A stretch of DNA of 64,000 bases from Dromiciops gliroides (Eukaryota > Chordata > Mammalia > Microbiotheria > Microbiotheriidae): positions 57,611,532-57,675,531 of the forward strand of contig NC_057861.1 in assembly GCF_019393635.1 (NCBI RefSeq). Direction: 5' to 3'. Position numbers and translations under genes: made by a program. Shown one piece after another: positions 23,801 through 32,500 of the stretch (its first letter is position 1; each line of letters begins with the position of its first letter). The notes below the pieces were generated by a model. That model was not told where the DNA came from. It worked only from the letters and a program-made list of their open reading frames with translations, and made no database searches.

Positions 23801-26800
23801 TCTCCAAGACTTTCTTGCAGCTGCTCACCCACAGGCCTCCTGTCCCCGAGACCCGGCCCCGAGAGCCGCTGGCAGGGCCACCTGAGCCCAGGGCCCAGGA
23901 GGGCAGTGGCAGTGGGGGCCGGAAGTGCCTCAATGGGGGCTGCGGGGTCCCTGAGGAGGAGGAGGAGGAGCGTCGGAGGCGGGCTGGGGAGGGTGGGGAA
24001 GAAGCGGGTCGGGGTGGGGGTGGGGAAGAGGAGGAGGAAGAGGAGGAGGAGGACGATGAGGAGGAAGAGGATGAGGAAGAAAGCCTTCTGGACTGCGGCC
24101 TAAAGCTAAGGAAGGTGAGCTTTGCTGAGCGGGCTGAGCGGCAGCGACGGGCAGGCCCGACAGGTCCCGAGAACTTCCTGGAAGAGGGTAGCCCGACCAT
24201 GGTGGACAAGGGCCTGGACCCAGCGGCCGTGTTTGCCTTGTGTGAGGATGAAGAGGACGCTGAGGAGCCTTCAGACAGTCCTGGCCGGGAGCCCCTAGAA
24301 GCCCCTGGGAGCCTACGAGGGGAACGGCCCGGTGGTGAGGGCCGAGACCAGGGTGCTGGTGATGACGAGGCCGAGGCCTCGGGCCTGGGAGAGGACAAGC
24401 GGAGAAAGTACAACCGCACATCCTGGATCGACCCACCAGAGGAAGATTATTCCCCCCAGTTGACCCAGGCTGAGCTGGAGAGCTGCATGAAAAAATATGA
24501 GGTGAGTGCTCTGGAAGGGGCCTGCCCCTGACTTTCAGATAGCCCCCAAGTCAGGAAAAGCCCCTGACCCTTGAGGGAACTGACCAGAACCAAGGTAAGC
24601 TACATGGACCAGAAAAGGTTAGGGGCCATCTGAGAGGGTAACAGCATCAGTTAGGGGAAGAGCTGAGGGACAGGGAGCTGTGTGTCAGCTGGGGATGACA
24701 GAGGAGAAGACGACACTGGGCCAAGGGGCGTAGCGGCTTCTGACACAGACCCGCTCTGGGAGCTTGGGCAAATCTCTGGGATCTCTGATCCCAGGCCAGG
24801 CTAGATGGTCTCTTAGGATGCACAGTGGATAGAGCACCAGGCCTGGAGTCAGGAAGACTCATCTTCCTGAGTTTGAATCTGGCCTTAGATACTTCCTAGC
24901 TGTGTGACCTTGGGCAAGTCACTGTACCCTGTTTGTCTCAGTTTCCTCATCTGTAAAATGAGCTAGAGAAGGAAATGGCAAACCCCTCCAGTATCTTTGC
25001 CAAGAAAACCCCCAGTAGGGTCAGGAAGAGTCAGACTGAACAACAACAAAACAAATGCTATCTGGCTCCCTTTCTACCTCCATGCTGACGTGCCCTAGCA
25101 GGCAGAGGAGGGGGCTGGGCAGGAGGAGGTCTGTGTTGAAGACTGCCTGTCACCCCCTGCCCCAGGACCCCTTCCAGGACTACCAGGAGATGTTTGTACA
25201 GTTCGGCTACGTGGTGCTCTTCTCCTCGGCCTTCCCCCTGGCCGCCCTTTGTGCCCTGGTCAACAACCTCATTGAGATCCGCAGCGACGCCTTCAAGCTC
25301 TGCACAGGCCTCCAGCGGCCTTTTGGGCAGCGTGTAGACAGCATCGGGCAGTGGCAGGTGATCCCCAAGGACAGAGCCTGCAGTCAGGGCCTGGAAGGAC
25401 AGCCATAGCTAGGCCCAGCTGAGGAGCTTAGTGAGGGGGAGGAGGTGGTCTCCCTGAAGGGGAGGGACCCTGGGGATGGGGATTTACTGAGATGGGGGAG
25501 CTCACTGACACACATGGGATTCAGGGAGGAGGGCCCAGGAAAATGGGCCCTTCACTGAGGGGGGATTCTGTGAGGAGATGCCATCCTGCCTGGGTTGACA
25601 CTTCTCCCCATCCCCTTGACCCTGCAGAAGGTGATGGAGGCCATGGGCATCCTGGCCATTGTGGTGAACTGCTACCTGATTGGTCAGTGTGGGCAACTTC
25701 AGCGTCTCTTCCCCTGGCTGAGCCCAGAGGCCGCCATCATCTCCGTGGTAGTGCTGGAGGTACAAACCAGCTAGCCCTGGCTTCTGAGGACAGTGGGCAA
25801 CCCTGGCTATGAACAGTCCCGACACCTTCCCTGGAGACATGGGGAGGGGGAGGGGGCAGCCCCCCAACTCTGCAGGTCTCCTCTGGCTCGTGGCATCCAC
25901 TCCCAGCCCAGGCCAACTTTATTCTGTACGGTGCTGAGGCTCGGGCCAGTCTTCGTGTTAGGGAGGTCCCTGGATCACTCAGGGACTCCTCCCCGCTCAC
26001 TTCTCTGTCTCTCCCCCGGATCCCAGCACTTTGCCCTGTTTCTGAAGTACCTCATCCAGGCGGCCATCCCTGACATCCCTGCCTGGGTGGCTGAGGAGAT
26101 GGCCAAGCTGGAACACCAGCGGCGAGAGGCCTTCAAGGTGAGAACATCTCCTGCCCTGGCCCCTTCTATTCTCACTCTCCACAGTGAGACACTGCAGCCC
26201 ATTCAGCACCCAACTCCCCTTGTGGTTGGGGCCTAAGGGATTCATTCCTCTCGGGGGTCCCTCCCAGTGACTCCCCAAACCTCTCCCATCCATCTTTCTC
26301 ATTCCTGAATGTCCTGGTGTATTCCCCATCTTTCCCAGGTCCCTATTCTCTGATCACCCTCCCAGTCTCGACCACTGAGCTTCATCCTCTGTCCCCCCAA
26401 AGCTACTTTCCCTTGGTTTCTCATCTCCCACCCCCTACTTGTCAGTCTCCCTCCAACACCTGGCTCTCACTCGTCAATTCCTCCTCATACCTGGTCTTTC
26501 CAGTTGGACATACACTCAATCCCCCAACTCTACCAATCCTGTCTCCTTGATGCCCCTCCTCCTTCCCAGTTGTACCCCCATGCCTTTTCCTCTCCCTCGG
26601 TTTCCTAACTCCCAGTTCTACTCCCCTGACCCCTCATTGCTTGTCTCTCACACTTCCTTGTCTCCTAATGCCGGGTTTCCCTAGAGCATCAGCCCATTTC
26701 CCATCCATCCCTCTTCTCATCTGGACCTCATCTGTCCAGCCTTACCCTCTGACTCCTGCTCAAACCCTGGCTATCCCTAGAAACACGAGCGCCAGGCTCA

Positions 26801-29080
26801 GCATCACTACCAGCAGCAGCAACGGCGAAGGCGGGAGGAGGAAGAGCGGCAAAGACACGCGGAGCACCATGCTCGACGGGAACGTGAGGCTGGGCGTGAG
26901 GAAGGCCGGGCCGAGGGCAGCGGTCCAGACCTTGCCCCCGAGAAGGCACCGGCCAAGGCCAAGGGTGGGCCCGGCCCAGATCGGCCCAAGAGGCCAGGCT
27001 CCCTGCTCGCCCCCAACAATGTCATGAAACTCAAGCACATGATCCCCCTCCAGGGGAAATTTCTGTCCTCATCCTCTTCGTCATCCTCCTCCTCCTCTGC
27101 AGGGGGTGCTGGCCCAACTACACGTCAGCCTCAGGCACCCTCGCCCACGGGGGAAAACCGCCTGCCTGCCTTCCTCAGCTTTAAGTTCCTCAAGTCTCCC
27201 GAAGCCAAGCGAGACCATGAGCGCAGCCACTCGCCCCCCAAGCCCTTCCATGCCGGCAAGCTCTTCCCATTTGGGGGCCGGGCAGAATCCGCCGCCACGT
27301 CTAACGGGGCAGGCGGGGGGCAGGCGCGACCCGACAGCGCTCCCAGCAAGGCCCAGCGCCCTGGGCTGGCAGATGAGGCCGGCGGGGACGAGCCAGATGC
27401 CCGTGCAGAGGACGAAGGCTCAGGTCATAAGCTTTAACTCGGGGTGGGGAGGGGACCTGGGGGACGCCTGGGTCCCGTTTAGAAGAGGATTGAGGGGCAG
27501 CTGCCAGGACAAATGGGGCCTGGCTGGGGAGGGGAAAAGCCATAGGTTCCCCCCACTGCATTTGGTCCCTGGAGATGAGAGGGTCCAGGAGCTATGGGCT
27601 ACCCCCAATCCCCTTGGGAATGGGCAGCTCCTTGAACCCAGGCCCTGCCCCGGGAGGGATAAAGGCATTCGCTGCCTCTTCCTTCTGTTCTTCCTCAGTC
27701 TCTGGGCTAGAACCTCTGGGTACTGGTACAACACAGGGGTGGCCTGGAGAGTCCCTCTCCCCATTTCCTGCCCTGCCCTCCTAGGACAGGCCACCCCTGC
27801 ATGGCTGACCTGCCCACCTCCAAGGCCTTCCCTCCCCCTGCCTCTATGCAAACCCCAGTGCCCCCAGCTCCTTAGCTGGGCTGGCCCAGGGACCTGTCCT
27901 CTGGGAGGAGACCTTAATCAGGGAGAAAGGGCTAGCTGGGAGTGGTCAGTCAGTCAACATCCAGTATTCAGACCCAAGAGTCAGGTTGGGTCCCCATCCT
28001 CAACAAAGGGTTGGCCCTGAAGCCACAGTTGGCTCAGCCCAACAAAGAGGGCCTCCCTCCCGAGCACCCTGCCCCCCACCCCCCAGGGATCAGAGGAAGA
28101 TTTTCACATCAGTGCTTTCTGGTTTGATGCCACCCCCTCCCTCCCCTGCCCAGAACAGCCTGAGCCAGAGTGAGACGTGGGCATCAGGCCTGCAGCAAGA
28201 GACTGAGGCTAGACCTTGGGAACCTTTCCTCCCTGCCCCCCCAATCTGGGAGGGGTTAGGAGCTTAGAGGCAGGGGGCTGGACCCCGAGAGCTTCCTCTG
28301 CCATCCCTCTCCCCCTTGAGCCATTGTCTAGAAGCAATAAAGCCTTCCTTAGGGGTAAGGGCGGGGCCCCAAACCCATCCTGGCCCAGCTTCTCTGTGCT
28401 TGGTGCCAACATGGGGGCACAGGGCTGTGGGCAGGGCTGGGTGGGGGTGGGACCAGACTAGATTCTTTCTGATTCACAGAGGAGATAAGTAGCTGAGGGA
28501 TGGACACCAGGAATCCCCTAAGAAGGAAGCTCCACTCCTGACCCCAGACTGGGAAATGCCACTTTGTGCCCAGGGGAGGCTCCAAGGCTCAAAAGCCTGT
28601 GTGAAGCCAGTGGGAGGCAGGGGCAGTACCAGCCAGGCCCTAGTCTTCTTGGTTTGGCCCCCAAGGGCACTGCGCTGGAACTGCCCCCTCTCCCCTTCCG
28701 CAGGGACAGCGCAGCTGGCTCCTGGCATCCCCTCCCGCGCCCACCGCCGGAGCCCCGCACCACCACGCCGCTCCTGCCCACCGTCGCCCAATACGCCCCC
28801 GCCCACGGGCTGCTGGCAGTGGGAGGGCCCCTGGAGTTGTGGGGGTGATGGGAGTGCTGCTAGAGGAGAGGGCCATGGAGCCGAATGCCCACCCTGTGCC
28901 CGGGCCCCAGGGAGCCCTGCCTGGGTCCCTGCCCCACTCCCTGCACCCCCTGCTCAGGGTGATGCCAGCTTCTCCAGCCCCCCACTCCCAGGGCCCTACC
29001 CTCTGCCCCCAGCTGACAGCCCCAGCCCTAGCCCCAGCCCCAGCCCCCAAGCCATCTGCTGGCCAGCTGGGTGGCACTAG
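5044..29080 (+). CDS. ANO8: ANO8, anoctamin 8 (TMEM16H), 18 coding exons
   Basis: Multi-pass TMEM16-family membrane protein. Family knowledge: ANO8 tethers ER to plasma membrane and organises lipid and calcium signalling at those contacts. Exons: 5044-5155, 15577-15687, 15920-16052, 16647-16785, 16915-17011, 18791-18907, 19341-19468, 19933-20094, 20614-20766, 21083-21209, 21895-21950, 22527-22601, 23683-24501, 25166-25357, 25628-25759, 26027-26137, 26781-27423, 28704-29080. They sum to 3684 nt (1227 residues plus stop) with no frame break, close to human ANO8 (about 1232). The start at 5044 has a strong GCCGCCACC context and gives the conserved [14 protein letters not shown]-terminus. Order: conserved cytoplasmic N-domain (38-236), membrane segments (about 247-466 and 753-870), a long acidic loop (500-740), then a charged and Ser/Pro-rich tail ending CWPAGWH. 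Acidic residues at the TMEM16 calcium-site positions are mostly kept (E487, D748, E751, E780, D784). All introns are GT-AG except intron 3, which is GC-AG. Identified from remembered human sequence, not from a search. Confidence 0.97.
6906..7066 (-). mobile_element. WSINE1/MAR1-type SINE
   Basis: Antisense to ANO8 in intron 1. Near-exact 12-bp TSD (AGGCTCACTCTC and AGACTCACTCTC). Confidence 0.93.
7646..7789 (-). mobile_element. WSINE1/MAR1-type SINE
   Basis: Antisense to ANO8. Exact TSD GATCCATGAC at 7636-7645 and 7790-7799. Confidence 0.93.
8391..8770 (+). repeat. 33-bp minisatellite derived from a SINE tail
   Basis: About 12 diverged units of 29-35 bp, each TTCTAAGGGCCCTCC, CAGCTCTGACATT and CTGTG. 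The first unit is the 3' end of a MIR-type SINE (8330-8430). Because the period is near 33, an 89-codon frame stays open across it; this is not a gene. Confidence 0.85.
8866..9031 (-). mobile_element. WSINE1/MAR1-type SINE
   Basis: Antisense to ANO8. TSD TATTCCTTGTATTC at 8852-8865 and, with one change, 9032-9045. Confidence 0.93.
10035..10243 (-). mobile_element. WSINE1/MAR1-type SINE with duplicated tail
   Basis: Antisense to ANO8. Exact 14-bp TSD CCCATTTCATCTTG at 10021-10034 and 10244-10257. The 3' tail motif GGTGAGGCAATTGGGGTTA occurs twice, separated by a GTTT run, so the copy is longer than its relatives. Confidence 0.9.
11265..11450 (+). mobile_element. MIR-related SINE
   Basis: CTTGGGCAAGCGACTTCCCC, CATTATCTGTAAAATGAGAG and the tail AAGGTCTCTTCCAACTATAA. 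A second similar piece lies at about 11960-12095. Confidence 0.75.
11657..11820 (+). mobile_element. WSINE1/MAR1-type SINE
   Basis: The only WSINE-type copy in ANO8 in the sense direction. Exact TSD AAGAGTACTGTC at 11645-11656 and 11821-11832; A tail of about 27. Confidence 0.93.
12214..12367 (-). mobile_element. WSINE1/MAR1-type SINE
   Basis: Antisense to ANO8. Exact TSD GGAAATATTCTT at 12202-12213 and 12368-12379. Confidence 0.93.
12612..13340 (+). mobile_element. MIR-related SINE split by an L1
   Basis: The 5' part is 12612-12836; the 3' part resumes at 13288 with TTAAAGTGTTATTAAATGC. The intervening L1 is bounded by a 10-bp TSD. Confidence 0.75.
12837..13287 (-). mobile_element. L1 3' end, 5'-truncated
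   Basis: The - strand reads the end of L1 ORF2 (MLSEVSRTR) and the L1 3'UTR, ending in a T-rich stretch on the + strand. Exact TSD TTAAAGTGTT at 12827-12836 and 13288-13297. Confidence 0.85.
13430..14340 (-). mobile_element. L2 relic
   Basis: Antisense L2 phrases: GGCATTCCAGACATGGCAGA, AGGCCAGTTTGGCTGGAAC, GTGACATGATCAGATTGG, GATAGCCCAGGCAAGAGGTG. Confidence 0.7.
14928..15150 (+). mobile_element. MAR1-type CORE-SINE with long 3' part
   Basis: Same tRNA-like head, but continues into TCATCTGTAAAATGAGC, GGCAAATCACTCCAGT and a tail resembling ACTGAAAATGACTAAACAA, unlike the shorter WSINE-type copies. Lies 430 bp before ANO8 exon 2. Confidence 0.8.
15577..15687 (+). CDS. ANO8: ANO8 exon 2 (residues 38-74)
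   Basis: Encodes [15 protein letters not shown] and [16 protein letters not shown], near-identical to human ANO8. Acceptor TTTTCCCAG, donor GTACCC. It follows the 10.4-kb intron 1. Confidence 0.97.
15920..16052 (+). CDS. ANO8: ANO8 exon 3 (residues 75-118), GC donor
   Basis: Encodes [17 protein letters not shown] and [18 protein letters not shown]. No GT is available at the exon end. The only join that restores the conserved [12 protein letters not shown] is at TATGAGAG followed by GCACGT, a GC-type 5' splice site. Confidence 0.93.
16130..16560 (+). repeat. Degenerate C-rich minisatellite in ANO8 intron 3
   Basis: About nine imperfect units of roughly 35-60 bp, pyrimidine-rich and mostly ending CCCCCAG then CTCTGG or similar, so each resembles a 3' splice site. 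Confidence 0.7.
16647..16785 (+). CDS. ANO8: ANO8 exon 4 (residues 119-165)
   Basis: Encodes [20 protein letters not shown] and [20 protein letters not shown], both conserved. Acceptor CCCCTCAG, donor GTGCGC. The upstream intron stays open in this frame for over 250 bp, so the acceptor was set by conservation. Confidence 0.96.
16915..17011 (+). CDS. ANO8: ANO8 exon 5 (residues 166-197)
   Basis: Encodes [20 protein letters not shown] and the following [11 protein letters not shown]. Acceptor CCCCCGCAG, donor GTGAGT after one base of Ile198. Confidence 0.97.
17271..17448 (-). mobile_element. WSINE1/MAR1-type SINE
   Basis: Antisense to ANO8 in intron 5, the last WSINE-type copy before 31377. 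Imperfect TSD around AGTAAAGGGG and AGTAGAGG. Confidence 0.9.
18015..18215 (-). mobile_element. MIR-related relic
   Basis: The antisense MIR phrase TTTTACAGATAAGGAAACTG followed by AGGCCCAGACAC. Similar relics lie near 14640-14830, 23300-23400, 38590-38730, 38855-39000 and 63690-63830. Confidence 0.65.
18791..18907 (+). CDS. ANO8: ANO8 exon 6 (residues 198-236)
   Basis: Encodes [20 protein letters not shown] and [18 protein letters not shown], the last cytoplasmic stretch before the first membrane segment. Donor GTGAGG. Confidence 0.97.
19341..19468 (+). CDS. ANO8: ANO8 exon 7, first membrane segment (237-279)
   Basis: The CDYFGVK motif leads into a hydrophobic span at about 247-274, taken as TM1. 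The exon ends at TEADQ with a GTGAGC donor. Confidence 0.97.
19933..20094 (+). CDS. ANO8: ANO8 exon 8, second membrane segment (280-333)
   Basis: Hydrophobic span at about 284-304, then the anoctamin motif [17 protein letters not shown], then a Pro/Glu-rich linker. Both boundaries are in phase 0. Confidence 0.97.
20614..20766 (+). CDS. ANO8: ANO8 exon 9, third membrane segment (334-384)
   Basis: [10 protein letters not shown] precedes a hydrophobic span at about 355-383. Acceptor CTCTATAG, donor GTGAGG. Confidence 0.97.
20815..21060 (+). repeat. Degenerate minisatellite in ANO8 intron 9
   Basis: Imperfect units built on CCCAGCCTGAGTCCAGGA and CCCCAAGCCTAG-like phrases fill most of the intron. 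Confidence 0.65.
21083..21209 (+). CDS. ANO8: ANO8 exon 10 (residues 385-426)
   Basis: Encodes [17 protein letters not shown] and a membrane segment (about 399-415) before [12 protein letters not shown]. Ends with one base of Glu427; donor GTATGC. Confidence 0.96.
21895..21950 (+). CDS. ANO8: ANO8 exon 11 (residues 427-445)
   Basis: A 56-bp exon encoding [19 protein letters not shown], the start of a membrane segment completed by exon 12. Confidence 0.96.
22527..22601 (+). CDS. ANO8: ANO8 exon 12 (residues 446-470)
   Basis: A 75-bp exon encoding [19 protein letters not shown] followed by MERLKE. Both ends are phase 0, which matters because a possible in-frame cryptic exon lies in the next intron. 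Confidence 0.97.
23483..23680 (+). repeat. Long homopyrimidine tract in ANO8 intron 12
   Basis: Nearly 200 bp of CCCTTCC-type sequence with very few purines, ending at the exon 13 acceptor. Confidence 0.9.
23683..24501 (+). CDS. ANO8: ANO8 exon 13, acidic loop (residues 471-743)
   Basis: Begins [15 protein letters not shown]487 aligns with an acidic calcium-site residue of ANO1, and Q483 sits where ANO1 has Asn. It then encodes the ANO8-specific loop: Gly/Pro-rich, an almost pure Glu/Asp run near 584-605, the conserved LRKVSFAER and EEGSPTMV, and [20 protein letters not shown]. The GAG/GAA tract leaves the antisense strand open, which is only a shadow. Confidence 0.97.
24825..25060 (+). mobile_element. 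MAR1-type CORE-SINE with long 3' part
   Basis: Intron 13 of ANO8, about 100 bp before exon 14. Shows TGTAAAATGAGCTAGAGAAG and an ACTGAACAACAACAA tail. Confidence 0.8.
25166..25357 (+). CDS. ANO8: ANO8 exon 14 (residues 744-807)
   Basis: Encodes [15 protein letters not shown] and [21 protein letters not shown]748, E751, E780 and D784 align with the ANO1 TM7-TM8 calcium ligands; the first is Asp where ANO1 has Glu. Confidence 0.97.
25628..25759 (+). CDS. ANO8: ANO8 exon 15 (residues 808-851)
   Basis: Encodes [19 protein letters not shown], a membrane segment, then a loop and the start of a further segment ([13 protein letters not shown]). Donor GTACAA. Confidence 0.97.
26027..26137 (+). CDS. 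ANO8: ANO8 exon 16 (residues 852-888)
   Basis: Encodes [20 protein letters not shown], the end of the last membrane segment, then [17 protein letters not shown] leading into the cytoplasmic tail. Confidence 0.97.
26781..27423 (+). CDS. ANO8: ANO8 exon 17 (residues 889-1102)
   Basis: Highly charged Arg/Glu/Gln stretch (about 889-930), likely helical or coiled coil. Then the conserved [16 protein letters not shown], a serine run near 985-996, and [14 protein letters not shown] with [18 protein letters not shown]. The donor (CAG then GTCATA) is weak. Read-through adds only HKL before a TAA at 27435-27437. Confidence 0.95.
28336..28341 (+). promoter_or_regulatory. Intronic AATAAA in ANO8 intron 17
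   Basis: Canonical AATAAA inside the last intron, followed at about 50 bases by a TCTGTGCTTGGTG-type GU-rich element. With the weak exon 17 donor it could end a shorter transcript. Confidence 0.45.
28704..29080 (+). CDS. ANO8: ANO8 terminal coding exon 18 (residues 1103-1227)
   Basis: Proline-rich tail. The join G then GG ACA GCG gives SGTAQLAPG, matching human [29 protein letters not shown] and the Ser-Pro repeat ending CWPAGWH are conserved, fixing the stop at 29078-29080. Confidence 0.95.
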
Positions 29081-29540
29081 GCAGCCCCACCTCCTTCCCA
29101 GTGGCCCCTCCACTCCTGAAGCCCTGGGCTTTCCTTCATTCACATATGCAATATGAGTTATTAATGCAAGGAGCTGAGGCTGAGCATGACTGCTGGTGGC
29201 CAGCCTGTCCTCTCCAGGCCAGGCCAGTGAGGGGAGTGCGGTGGGTTAGGATGTGTCCAGTCAGGGGAAAGCCAGCCTAGCCTGGCCTAGCAAGAGGCCT
29301 GAGGGGTCGGGATCCCCTGGTCCTATGTGTTTACTCCCCAGCCACTCCCTAGGGCTCTGGGGGTTGGCCACTGTTCAGAGGTGAAGAGGAAAAGGCAAGT
29401 TTTTTGCTGTCTTCTTTCTTTCAATCTGGAAGGAAATACCTAACGGGGATTATTTTGATTTCTTCTTAATTTATTTTGTCATATTTTTGTAAACTTTGCA
29501 GAAATGCAATAAAAATATATTTCAACAACCCTGTCTGGTG
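29081..29540 (+). other. ANO8: ANO8 3'UTR and polyadenylation signal
   Basis: About 450 bases from the stop codon to a canonical AATAAA at 29518-29523 after a T-rich stretch. Cleavage would fall near 29535-29545. No repeat is seen inside. Confidence 0.8.
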
Positions 29541-29544
29541 GAAA

Positions 29545-32500
29545 ATGGCAAGAGGAGTGATGACTCGGGGCACCCTGAGGTGCCTCCTTCACTTTAACAC
29601 CAGCCAGGTCCCCTCACTCCTACCCTCAGACCAAGAACCCTTTAATCCAATCTCCACATCCAGTCATGCACAACCTCCTCCAATGCCGCCGCTGCCACTC
29701 CCCACCCCCCGATAGTGGGCACTTCTTCATGGCCCAACTCATTTGTCCTAAAAATGCAGCGGTGTGGGACCAGGAAGTCAGCCCAGAAAGCAGGCCCAGC
29801 CCACGGACTATATCCTACTCCTCCTCCTTCCTCCCCACAGGGCCTGGGTTACAAGACCCAGCCTGGATGACTGGGCAAGAGCTTCAGGTTTCCATGCGTA
29901 AAATGGCTCCCTTCCCCCATGCCCTCATTTCTTTGGGCCCTGCTCTGCTTCCTCTTTTTTGGTTTCTAGACCCTGGTGAACCTGGAGGGTAGGCTGGCCC
30001 CAAGCCCAGGGTCCTGAGAGGCTCCCAGAACTCACCCTGGGGGAGCAGGAATCACCTTTCTGCTCTGTGGGCATCAGGGTGGGAATGGGATACCTTGGGG
30101 TGGGGGGGGGGAGAGTTCACACCCAAAGCTGAGGACTCAGCACCTTCTCCTTGCCTTTCTCTACCAGTCTAGCCTGTCTCTGGGAAGGACAGGGAAGGAA
30201 GAAATTCTCATGATTGTCTATTAGCTCCCAAACACAGATAAAAAGGGCTGAGAAATTACAGTGAGGTATGTTTCCTAAGCATTAGAGCTAGCTGACACTG
30301 GAACAGGCTGCCCTGGGAAGTGGTGAGCTCCCCACCAGTGCAAGTGTCCAAGCAGAAGCTGGATGGCACTTGGGCATGTTGTTAGTGGTCAGGCTAGCTG
30401 ACTGCTCAGGTCACCTCCAAGGGCAGGACTAGGAGTCACCTGGGTAGGTCAGAGCACAGCAGGGTGGTTTTTAACATGATAGTCTATTGCCACAGAAGGA
30501 AACCACAGGCCCCAACACTCCCTCCCCCCAGCAGGCGGCTGGAGTCCCCTGCTGAGATCTGGGCCTCCTCAAATTATTAAAAAAACAAACCCACGCCAGG
30601 CAGGAGAGGGACACTGTGTTCAACCCCTTCTAGGGTGCTGGCAGGCAGTTGGTAGCCAAAGCAGCCAGAGAGGGAAGTGGGAAGGGCAAACAGAAAAGCA
30701 GGCTCAGAACATCTGCCTGGCCCAGGACTCTCTGGCTTGGCTCTGGGGAGCCCAAGGGACAGTTCTCTGCACCCTCAGTGGGAATCTCTGCCTTAATCGA
30801 TCTGTGCAACCTAAACCTCTTCACTGGATCACTCCAACACTCAGAACCCAAAGGGGGCTACCACAACAGCAATGACAACCACGGACTCTATCCTCCCCTC
30901 TTCCATGTGATCCATTTTCACTAAGGAAAGGAGCTGCTACGCTCACCGTGTTGCCCAAGGTAAGTCACTTGCGACCGGCTCTTCTCTTCATCGACAGGGG
31001 AATCAAATAGGAAGATGGATGGGGAAGTGAGGGGTTAAAAGAGGCTCCTCTGACACGTGCCACCCCTCCCCCACCCTCAGCCTGGGAGGGCCCCAAGTCC
31101 AAGGGGCCCAGGGCATCCTTGTTTCAAGGCTAATGTCCTGAGGCCACAGGGAGGCAGTATGGTCCAGTAAAAAGATCCTGAACTGAGGTCTCTTTTCAAG
31201 TCAGGACGTGCTGTATGGTCTTGAGCAAGTAACTTCCCCTCTTTAGGCTTTAGTTGCTCATCTGTAAAATGTATGGGGAGGTGGGGGGAGCGGTGGAGAA
31301 GGGGCTCATGGGCAGTGATATCTAAGAACCCTCCCAGTTTTTGGACAGTTTATGTTCTAAACCCACATGGGTTCTTTTTTTTTTTTTTTAAGTGAGGTAA
31401 CTGGGGTTAAGTGACTTGCCCAGGGTCACACAGCTAGTAAGTGTTAAGTGTCTGAGGCCGGATTTGAACTCAGGTACTCCTGACTCCAGGGCTGGTGCTC
31501 TATCCACTGCACCACCTAGCTGCCCCAACCCACATGGGTTCTTAACTTGAGGCTCATTAAATTGTTTCTTTTTTTTTGAAATTGTTTCTAAAACTCTTTT
31601 GATACTGTATTTCAGCATTTCTGGCTTCATTTGTGAGCTTATGTATTTTTGTGAATTTAAAAGCATTCCGAGAAAGGGCCCACAGGCCTTTAGAGCACTG
31701 CTTTACCTTGGTGCTACGTCCCCCCTCTGGCTCTAGGTAGGGTCTATGCTCTAAGCCTCCTTCTGGCTCCAGCATTCCTGCTCTCTCTGGGGCCTTTCAG
31801 TTCCAGTGTCTTATGTCCAGAGGCTTGGGCTCTGAGCTTCTGAGCTTCCTCCCCATCCTGCATTGCATGTTCTGAGATCACCTCCAGCTCTGATAACTCA
31901 ACTCAGTTGAACAGGTATACATTCAACACCTACTGCGGTGCAAGGCAATGGGGACAAAAAGCATAAAAGTCCAACCATGAGCTGCCCCTGCATTTATTGA
32001 GATCTGCAAATCAAAGGTAATTAACGCCCTTGCCAGTCTGGCCATTCTATGTTCCATTTAATTCAATTCAACAAATGTTTCCTGCCTGTGTTATTACTGT
32101 GAGCAAGGTTTGGTGCTAGGCCACTGGGATACAAAGTCCCTGCCCTCGCTGGCACCCATACAAGGAGATGCAAGCTGACGGAGGATGGAGGAGGTGCTGA
32201 CCACTGGGGGGCGAGGTGGAGCAGGGGAGAGGAGGGTCAGGAAAGGTTTCCTGCTGGGGGAAGGCCTTGAAGGAAGCTAAGAGGAGATGAAGTCGTGCGT
32301 TTCAGGCGTGTGGGGAGAGTCTGTACAAAGGCACAGAGGTGAAGAGATGGAACGCTGAATTTGTGTGGCTGAAACATGGAACTCTTATGAAGGAGAACGG
32401 ACTCTCTGTGTTCCAAGCCCCCGCTCTGACAGTCTGGGCTCTAAAGGGTCCTCCCAGCTCTGATGTTTTGTGCTGGATGTTCTCGCTTCCAGGAAAGATA

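Noticed and set aside
23709-24419. 236-codon - strand frame rich in serine and proline
   Set aside because: Antisense shadow of the GAG-rich ANO8 exon 13.
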